From: an uncultured Arcanobacterium sp.
GTDB taxonomy: Bacteria; Actinomycetota; Actinomycetes; Actinomycetales; Actinomycetaceae
Reading direction: 5' to 3'
Assembly: GCA_958428545.1 (NCBI GenBank)
Contig: CAUAGM010000003.1
Span: 160,363 to 224,362 of the forward strand
Length of the DNA stretch: 64,000 bases
In this document: one piece after another, positions 58,276 through 64,000 of the stretch
How positions within the stretch are numbered: position 1 is the first letter of the stretch
Layout: each line of letters opens with the position of its first letter
The notes under the pieces: model-generated
Seen by the model: only the letters and a program-made list of their open reading frames with translations
The model's database searches: none
What the model was told of the DNA's origin: nothing
Translations under genes and position numbers: made by a program

Positions 58276-58544
58276 AACGCGCTATAGCCTGCACTTTCTA
58301 TCACATATCGAGGATTATAAATCGAGGGCACACCCTCACTCATCACTATATTTCCTGAAACGCGTACTACCTGGCCGATATCGAGCGCTTTAAGTGACGT
58401 GTGCGATTGAAAAACGAGAGCAAGGACTCCTGTTTCAGTTTGGATATTGACTCGCACAACAGGAGTTTGCGCATATCCAGGGTAGGTAATGGAAATAACT
58501 GTTCCTTGTTTCTCAACGAAACGCTGCCCTATGCTGCTGCTCAT
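58272..58544 (-). CDS. OB-fold protein
   Basis: 90 residues from ATG 58544 behind GAGGTG (a GTG two codons earlier is possible). The pattern GTVISITYPG...VRVNIQTETGVLALVF...LDIGQVVRVSGNIV is a small OB-fold nucleic acid-binding domain that accompanies DUF3710 and DUF3159 genes. It overlaps DUF3159 by 4 bases. Confidence 0.85.
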   Translation of the reverse strand: MSSSIGQRFVEKQGTVISITYPGYAQTPVVRVNIQTETGVLALVFQSHTSLKALDIGQVVRVSGNIVMSEGVPSIYNPRYVIESAGYSAL

Positions 58545-58598
58545 CGTCACCTCACACTTATTCCAACTGCTCGTTTCGGCGTAAACTACTGGCAGTAT

Positions 58599-59144
58599 TT
58601 ATTCGTGAGATGAGGATTGCGCATCTATACGCGGCACAATCATAGGCAAAAGCTCGCGAGGAGGATGCGGCTCTTGCCCGCGATCTACGACGACGCGGCG
58701 CAAAATAGCTATTAACGGAGCTGCTAGATCATCGTTTACAGCAGCAGGGCCGGAAATCGATGCTTTCAGCATCCAGCGCGCTCCATCTACTCCGATAAAA
58801 CGCTGAGGAACCAGTACCCCTTGAGGGGTAGGAACGTGAGCAAGAAGCTCCCAGCCGTATTCACCTTCGGATTTTGTCGATCTGCCTCCCTGCTCGGCGA
58901 GAGAGGTCTGCATATCGAGGCATACGTGCTTCCATATACCTGCAGAACGAGGAGCCGCATAAGGCTGCAGCTGAAGAGCGGAATCGTTGAGCGTATAGCC
59001 CACTGCCATCACAGTATTCGTCTCTTGAGTGACGCTGAAATGTACAGACGCTTCAGGCACGAGAGGAAGCCACAGTGAGCCAGCATCCAGAAGATCTCCC
59101 CGTTCGCCGTATTCTAACGAATCAAAAGGCCCAAAATCGCGCAT
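58599..59144 (-). CDS. DUF3710 protein
   Basis: 181 residues from ATG 59144 (MRDFGPFDSLEYGERGDLLD), which overlaps the preceding stop as TAATG. GPFDS, LDAGSLWLPLV, and the final RGQEPHPPRELLPM are family features. Function unknown. Confidence 0.9.
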   Translation of the reverse strand: MRDFGPFDSLEYGERGDLLDAGSLWLPLVPEASVHFSVTQETNTVMAVGYTLNDSALQLQPYAAPRSAGIWKHVCLDMQTSLAEQGGRSTKSEGEYGWELLAHVPTPQGVLVPQRFIGVDGARWMLKASISGPAAVNDDLAAPLIAILRRVVVDRGQEPHPPRELLPMIVPRIDAQSSSHE

Positions 59145-59443
59145 TATGCCGCGCAATCCACACACACTGGCAAAGAGTTTTCTTCATAGGCCAGCTGAGA
59201 GCGGTGATGAACGAGGAAGCATTGCGAGCATGTGAATTCGTCGTCTTGAGCAGGAATCACATCAACAGAAAGTTCCACATTGGAAAGATCTGCCCCTGGA
59301 AGCTCAAACTCCTCAGCTGCAATAGTTTCATCTTCATCCACAGATCCAGAGTTTGAATCTGAACGCCGAGCTTTCAACTCGTCGAGGGAATCGGTTTTAA
59401 GCTCTTCGTCTTGCTTGCGAGGTGCATCATAATCGGTTGCCAT
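59144..59443 (-). CDS. DUF4193 protein
   Basis: 99 residues from ATG 59443 (MATDYDAPRKQDEEL). An acidic middle precedes a zinc-ribbon-like C-terminus, FTCSQCFLVHHRSQL and LPVCVDCAA, diagnostic for DUF4193. In many Actinobacteria dut and DUF3093 lie between it and DUF3710; here the two genes touch. Confidence 0.92.
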   Translation of the reverse strand: MATDYDAPRKQDEELKTDSLDELKARRSDSNSGSVDEDETIAAEEFELPGADLSNVELSVDVIPAQDDEFTCSQCFLVHHRSQLAYEENSLPVCVDCAA

Positions 59444-59689
59444 GAGTAGAAATCCCATCAGTCGATGTTGGCACATTGTTGTGCTATGTTTCGCAGTCTT
59501 TCTACCAGAGAGCAGAAAAATTATCAAGAGAAAACGCATATTTACTATTTATTTCTCTGAACTATACCTAAAATAGGCACGTTGTATAAGCATTAAAAGA
59601 TGGGGATCGCCGCTTCATATCAACACACCACCCCTAGATTAAGCATTGAAACGCTTAAAATGGCACCCTTTATTATAAGGAGGAATGTG

Positions 59690-60919
59690 ATGATTGAGCT
59701 TGAGCTTTTGGGCATAGAGCCAAATGGAGAGCGGTTGAGCTTCAACGATTCAAAAGGCAACCGCTATTGCGTGCCGATAACGGACGAGCTTCGCGCTGCC
59801 CTGCGGACGGATATTCCTCGCCCTCCTGCTGAGCCTGCCCCTATTTCCCCGCGAAAGATTCAGGCGCTCTTTCGCGCAGGAAAATCCATTGACGACGTTG
59901 CCCAGATGTGCCCGATGCCAGCTTCTCAGCTTCTCGCTTTAGAGTATCCAATTACCGCAGAACGCAAATATACAGCCGCTCAAGCTAGAGCCTACCGCCA
60001 AGCGCACGAGCTAGGCGGGCTCACAATTGACGAGCTTATCACTTCGCGCCTGATTGAACGCGGTGTTTCTTCTGCTGGAATTTCATGGGATGCTTACCGC
60101 GAAGATGGAGCGCCCTGGACTCTCACAGCCACCTACACCATAGACGGCACTGAGCATTGCGCAATGTGGCGTATCAACACGAAAGCGCAGACTATTATCG
60201 CGCTTAACGATGAAGCTACATGGCTCACCGAAACGCAAGTTCCTGCTCCTTCTTCTCCATGGCGAGCACTCAATACCCCGCAGATAGATCCTGCCGCTGC
60301 GCGAGAAGCGCACATATCACGTTCTGATTCCACTTCCGCTAAAGCAGCCTCAAAAGTTTCAGAATATTCTTCTCCTTCGCCATCGGAAAATGATTCGATC
60401 GATATTGATTCGATGCTTGCTTCTCTCGATACGCAGCGCGGCACAGCACGTCCTTTGCCGGATGACGATTTTCTTGACGATGAGGATATAGACGCCGATG
60501 GTATCAGCACGCTAGATCTTACAGATACCGATAGCGATAGCGCAGATGAAAGCCAAGCTCAGGGTGCCGTTCTTCTTGCTTTCCCTAAACGAGCAGACGC
60601 TAGTAACGCTATTGAAGAGGGATCTGCTGACGATTGCACAACTGACGACTCTGAAAACTCTGCTGGCAGCAAGAAAGCCTCAAATCTTCAGAAAAAGATT
60701 GGAAATAAACGGGAGTTGCAGCTAAGCGAGCCTAGCCAGACGGAGCTTCCGATGTTTGCTGAGGAAAGCGCTACGAAAAAAGAAAAAGAGCACAAGAAAA
60801 CTTCTGAATCCCCCGCATCAGCTCCTGCGAAAAATGCATCAAAATCACGCCGTTCACGCCCGACTATGCCATCGTGGGATGAAATCGTTTTCGGGTATTC
60901 AAAAGATTCAGATGCCTAG
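59690..60919 (+). CDS. sepH: SepH cell-division regulator (DUF3071)
   Basis: 409 residues from ATG 59690 with AAGGAGG 8-9 bases upstream; an upstream in-frame ATG at 59600 is unlikely. The DUF3071 domain (1-165) has IELELLGIEPNGERLSF, an HTH-like part (ISPRKIQALFRAGKSIDDVA) and the rest is disordered and acidic, ending in a conserved RSRPTMPSWDEIVFG box. SepH promotes FtsZ assembly at the division site in Streptomyces and mycobacteria. Confidence 0.93.
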   Translation: MIELELLGIEPNGERLSFNDSKGNRYCVPITDELRAALRTDIPRPPAEPAPISPRKIQALFRAGKSIDDVAQMCPMPASQLLALEYPITAERKYTAAQARAYRQAHELGGLTIDELITSRLIERGVSSAGISWDAYREDGAPWTLTATYTIDGTEHCAMWRINTKAQTIIALNDEATWLTETQVPAPSSPWRALNTPQIDPAAAREAHISRSDSTSAKAASKVSEYSSPSPSENDSIDIDSMLASLDTQRGTARPLPDDDFLDDEDIDADGISTLDLTDTDSDSADESQAQGAVLLAFPKRADASNAIEEGSADDCTTDDSENSAGSKKASNLQKKIGNKRELQLSEPSQTELPMFAEESATKKEKEHKKTSESPASAPAKNASKSRRSRPTMPSWDEIVFGYSKDSDA

Positions 60920-61038
60920 TGCCTGCTGGCTAGTGTTGTTACTACAACCTATCACTAGCACGTATTCGTGGCGTCTATTACTGCTACTTGGTGCTTGTTA
61001 TTAGCTCCTATGAAGAGAGAAATAGTAAGAGAGAAATA

Positions 61039-61061
61039 ACGCATCGTCTTTTGCGATGCGT
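61039..61061 (+). terminator. Terminator after sepH
   Basis: ACGCATCG pairs with CGATGCGT around TCTTTTG, followed by a T-rich stretch. Confidence 0.7.
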
Positions 61062-61167
61062 TTGTGTAAAGATATTGCTTATAGCAAGCTACTTCAGCGT
61101 GCGCCCTGAACTATCTGATATCTGGAAATATTCGCAATCCACACACTCGACGCATATTTATACGTAT

Positions 61168-61803
61168 CTATTCGAGCAATGTCTTAGGGGAAAGCTCCGA
61201 GGCGTGCGCTGAAGCCGCCGTCATTGCAAGCATATGGTGACGACGGCAAAGCACCTCATACGCCACAACATCGTTTTTATCTGTATCTCCCACAACCACT
61301 TGCTCTCCCTGATGCACCATCAGCCCGTTGAGCGTGCGTGCATTGTGGGTGGCTCGTGCCCCACACCAGCACAACGCTTCAACTTGAAGCACTTCAACGC
61401 GATCAGCAAGCTCTATCATGCGCTGAGAGCCAGGAAAAAGACGCGTAAGAAAATCAGACGTAATCCCGAAACCGTAAACGTCAATCCCTACTTCATCAAC
61501 AATTCGGGCAAGCTGCTCAACCTGCGCAGAAGAATAGAACTGCACTTCATCAGCAATCACAAAATCTACGCGCCCTTGCTGGCGCCGATCGTTTAGATAC
61601 CGCCAAAAATCCATATCGTGAGTGACTTCTACAGCATCAGCCACAAGCCCAAGGCGTGAAGATAATTTACCTTTCCCTGCGCGATCGTTCATAGTAAAAA
61701 CGATACCCGTGAGGCCGCGCTGCTCGTGGTTGTATGCCGTTTGCAGAGCAAGAGTAGATTTTCCGCAATCCATCGTGCCCGAAAAGAAAACTAGCTCAGC
61801 CAT
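61168..61803 (-). CDS. tdk: Thymidine kinase
   Basis: 211 residues, type II. Walker A GTMDCGKSTL, the DEVQFY carboxylate motif, GFGITSDF lid region and zinc-domain Cys (LCWCGARATHNAR, LCRRHH). It phosphorylates thymidine. Its ATG directly follows the stop of the phosphatase-family gene (TAGATG), so both are one operon. Confidence 0.96.
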   Translation of the reverse strand: MAELVFFSGTMDCGKSTLALQTAYNHEQRGLTGIVFTMNDRAGKGKLSSRLGLVADAVEVTHDMDFWRYLNDRRQQGRVDFVIADEVQFYSSAQVEQLARIVDEVGIDVYGFGITSDFLTRLFPGSQRMIELADRVEVLQVEALCWCGARATHNARTLNGLMVHQGEQVVVGDTDKNDVVAYEVLCRRHHMLAMTAASAHASELSPKTLLE

Positions 61804-63111
61804 CTATACAACCTCCACAATCCACGGCACGTGCATTTCTTCTGCTGTAAGCGAGCCATGCACTCCTCGCAATTTTAATGCATGCGGCGAAAGAGCACGG
61901 GAATCAACGACGCCTAAAGATTCACGAGCGAAACATATCACGTTGCCGATAGCTTCATAGGCATGGGAGGTCATAGGGCCAAAAAGATCAGATGCCGCAA
62001 GCTGCTGGCGAGTGAGCACCCATGCGCGTTCGGAAAAATAATCGCGCCAACGCTCAGCGAGCGGTTCTGCCTCCTCTTCTGCGCAGTAAACATGAAATCC
62101 ACGCTCTTCTCCAGCTATCGCCTCAACTCCCCTATTGAGATAAGGCACGTGCGCAATATCTACTTTTTCTCGATCTTCAACCATGCCATGATCGGCAGTG
62201 AGAATGACGAGAGTTCCGCGAGGCAGTGAGCGAAGAAGCTGCGCAAAGCACGCATCAGTATATTCCAGTTCGCTCAACCACTGCTGAGAATTGACTCCAT
62301 AAACGTGCCCCTCATGATCGAGATTTCCCCAATACAGGTATGCAAGTTTCTTTCCTGTTTTAAGCTCTCGCACTGCTAAATCAACGCGATCTTCTAAACG
62401 GCGGGCATATGTGCTGGTGACGCCACGCCACGCCGCCATCGTCAAACCCGAATCTTTATGTTTGGGATCGACGATAAGCACGCATTGCCCTGCGTCTTCT
62501 CGAGTAAGGCGCTCAAACAGGGTGGGGTATGTTTGCCAATTTTTCACGCAGACGGGAGAATTTCTAAACGAAATAAGATCAAAAGTGCTATGGTTTTTTC
62601 GATTGTGCAGTGAATAGCTCAGCATCGAGGTCTGCCCTGGATAAGCGGCTGTTGCAAAAGATGTGAGAGCAGCGGCCGTGGTGCTCGGGGCAATGCTCGT
62701 CACGCTTGATATACCCTCAGCTCCTGCCAGAGAGCGGATCGTCGGCACGTGCCCCAAACGTTGAGCAATCTGATGGCTGCCAAGCCCATCGATAAGAACT
62801 ATGCACACTCGATCTGCGCGCGGAAGGCTCATCAGCATACGGGCGTGCTCCGCTGGGTTTTCTGGCGCAGTTTCTGCCGCTGATGTGCGCTTTGCCAGCG
62901 AATTTTCTGCTAGTGATATTGCAGCGCTATTTTCTGGCGAGATATTTCTCCCCTTCGGCGCATTGCTTGCGCTCACATCAGTTGTATTGATCGAAAATCC
63001 AAGCGATCCAAAGGCTGCAAGCAACGCATGGCGCAGACCGCGCTCTTCAGGCAATAGCGCATCAGCAAGAAGATCAGGAGAAAAACCGTGCACACCAGTA
63101 AAATTCATCAT
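61804..63111 (-). CDS. Alkaline-phosphatase-superfamily nucleotide pyrophosphatase-like protein
   Basis: 435 residues from ATG 63111; upstream in-frame codons have no ribosome binding site. Metal and nucleophile sites are visible: VCIVLIDGLGSH, SIAPSTTAAALTSF (Thr nucleophile), LAYLYWGNLDHEGH and LTADHGMVE. Members hydrolyse phosphodiester or nucleotide substrates; which is not known. It is next to tdk in many Actinobacteria. An Ala/Glu/Asn-rich insert (about 50-85) precedes the core. Confidence 0.88.
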   Translation of the reverse strand: MMNFTGVHGFSPDLLADALLPEERGLRHALLAAFGSLGFSINTTDVSASNAPKGRNISPENSAAISLAENSLAKRTSAAETAPENPAEHARMLMSLPRADRVCIVLIDGLGSHQIAQRLGHVPTIRSLAGAEGISSVTSIAPSTTAAALTSFATAAYPGQTSMLSYSLHNRKNHSTFDLISFRNSPVCVKNWQTYPTLFERLTREDAGQCVLIVDPKHKDSGLTMAAWRGVTSTYARRLEDRVDLAVRELKTGKKLAYLYWGNLDHEGHVYGVNSQQWLSELEYTDACFAQLLRSLPRGTLVILTADHGMVEDREKVDIAHVPYLNRGVEAIAGEERGFHVYCAEEEAEPLAERWRDYFSERAWVLTRQQLAASDLFGPMTSHAYEAIGNVICFARESLGVVDSRALSPHALKLRGVHGSLTAEEMHVPWIVEVV

Positions 63112-63337
63112 CTCTATTGTACAAATCTTTGAGAGCAAACGTTTCACGCAGCTTTCCTTTATGCCAGTGCACGAAAATGCTGTATCAGTATCTATTGCAC
63201 GAAATATTAAGCGAGTAAGAGAGCAGACAAAGCATCTCACATAGTTTCAAGAAACTACCCATGAAACGAACGGCGCATACCGAGCAGATATCGTCTAGAG
63301 ATTTTCTGAATTTTTCTGCACCCACATTTTGCGGAAT

Positions 63338-64000
63338 CTATACAAACATTTTTTCAAGCAACGCTTTTTTGATGCTGTGCAGTTTATTGAGTTTATGTTG
63401 ATGGAAGGTGACGAGGCGGTCAAGAGATCTAAACATTGCCCCAATTGCAGTTTCTTCAGCGCTTGATGGGAAAGCGAATATACCAGCAGCTAGACCTGTA
63501 GCCGATATTTCCAAAAAGGTTGATCCCGAGGCGTTCCGTTCAGCATATTTTTTGATTAGCCCAGTCATGGAGTAAATAAAATACACATCTGTGCCATCTT
63601 TAACAACCAGAGATTGAAAACCCTGATTTGTGCACGCTGGCTTGCGAAGAATTGCGCTATTGCCGATACCTGCACGGCTAGTAAATAAAATTGTTTTGTC
63701 AGCTGGGAGCATGATCGCCGAACAGTTGGCGTAGCCAGCTTGGGTTATTTTTCGAATACTGCCAATAGCATAAGTTTGATCACCTAACTCAGCTGGTGAA
63801 TACCAATCTATCGAACCATTCCAGTATGCTTTATTGCTCGTATCTGGAGTTCCACCACCAACAATATCAGCAACCTCTCCCAGCCGTTGCTGTTTCCATG
63901 CTTCAGTAAAGCCTTGAAAGCGTATCTCGGGAATGTTGCTGCCGGGTGTGGGAAACATTTTTTCGAGTAATGCTTTTTTGATGTGGTGGAGTTTGTTAAG
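63338..64000 (-). CDS. hsdS: Type I restriction specificity subunit HsdS, 5' part beyond window
   Basis: The frame is open to base 64000, so the ATG at 63958 is internal. The visible part is the second target recognition domain (FTEAWKQQRLGEVADIVGGG, GTPDTSNKAYW, IDWYSPAELGD) followed by the C-terminal conserved helix (HKLNKLHSIKKALLEKMF). The same helix is encoded at 63955-64000 before the domain (LNKLHHIKKALLEKMF), the normal central repeat. hsdM and hsdR would lie to the right. Confidence 0.9.
   Translation of the reverse strand, partial: LNKLHHIKKALLEKMFPTPGSNIPEIRFQGFTEAWKQQRLGEVADIVGGGTPDTSNKAYWNGSIDWYSPAELGDQTYAIGSIRKITQAGYANCSAIMLPADKTILFTSRAGIGNSAILRKPACTNQGFQSLVVKDGTDVYFIYSMTGLIKKYAERNASGSTFLEISATGLAAGIFAFPSSAEETAIGAMFRSLDRLVTFHQHKLNKLHSIKKALLEKMFV

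Overview
The window looks like a host-associated, low-to-moderate GC actinobacterium, most likely of the Actinomycetaceae (Arcanobacterium, Trueperella or Actinomyces type). Pointers are SepH (DUF3071), DUF3159, DUF3710 and DUF4193 in actinobacterial order, sortase-anchored multidomain glycosidases, and an actinobacterial type ilvB leader peptide. The genus cannot be fixed from sequence reading alone. No tRNA or rRNA gene was seen.

Region 1 (1-25 kb) is a host-glycan foraging locus, nearly all on the minus strand. It holds a truncated secreted DNRLRE protein, a GH20 hexosaminidase, a GH84 N-acetylglucosaminidase with FIVAR repeats, a GH101 endo-alpha-N-acetylgalactosaminidase, a beta-helix (GH136-like) protein, a GH20 of the lacto-N-biosidase type and a double SGNH esterase. 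Six of the seven end in LPXTG-like sorting signals (the seventh runs off the window), so together they could strip mucin O-glycans and lacto-N-biose units at the cell surface. Three of the genes share a TTGC-N6-GCAA palindrome just upstream of the ribosome binding site, and GH101 has its own long dyad.

Region 2 (25-35 kb) is core metabolism: NUDIX hydrolase, thrS, sdaA, ilvC, ilvN and ilvB. The ilvB leader encodes MIIYLVVQQRTDW and has a competing antiterminator/terminator pair. A ThrE-type exporter follows.

Region 3 (about 35.3-52.9 kb) is an accessory island packed against the 3' end of the rRNA methyltransferase gene (rumA/trmA family, 52869-54269). Copies of the 3' coding tail of that gene recur at 37.3, 39.45 (truncated), 41.0, 42.25, 44.25, 52.37 and 52.42 kb. 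Two of them (41.0 and 42.25 kb) encode foreign, Firmicutes-like RumA C-termini. Most are fused to one element-end sequence (ATTGAGAGAACGGG...). I read this as tandem accretion of integrative elements that use the rumA 3' end as attachment site, driven by large serine recombinases whose relics lie beside the junctions. Cargo includes a TipA-like MerR regulator, Phd/Doc, an acyl-thioesterase-like hydrolase, CadD, an ABC-F antibiotic resistance ATPase with leader peptide, an Lsa-like ABC-F relic, a DUF7010 membrane protein, a three-gene bacteriocin-like cassette (48.95-49.82 kb) and an LPXTG surface protein.

Region 4 (52.9-64 kb) is actinobacterial core: RNA methyltransferase, APC permease, two TrkA K+ channel subunits, DUF3159, OB-fold, DUF3710, DUF4193, SepH, an alkaline-phosphatase-family protein, thymidine kinase and the 3' part of a type I restriction specificity gene.

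The least described items are the array of rumA 3' ends and the cassette at 48949-49824: a 56-residue Ser/Thr-rich two-Cys peptide, a secreted protein with a Cys-flanked hydrophobic tail, and a 35-residue membrane peptide.
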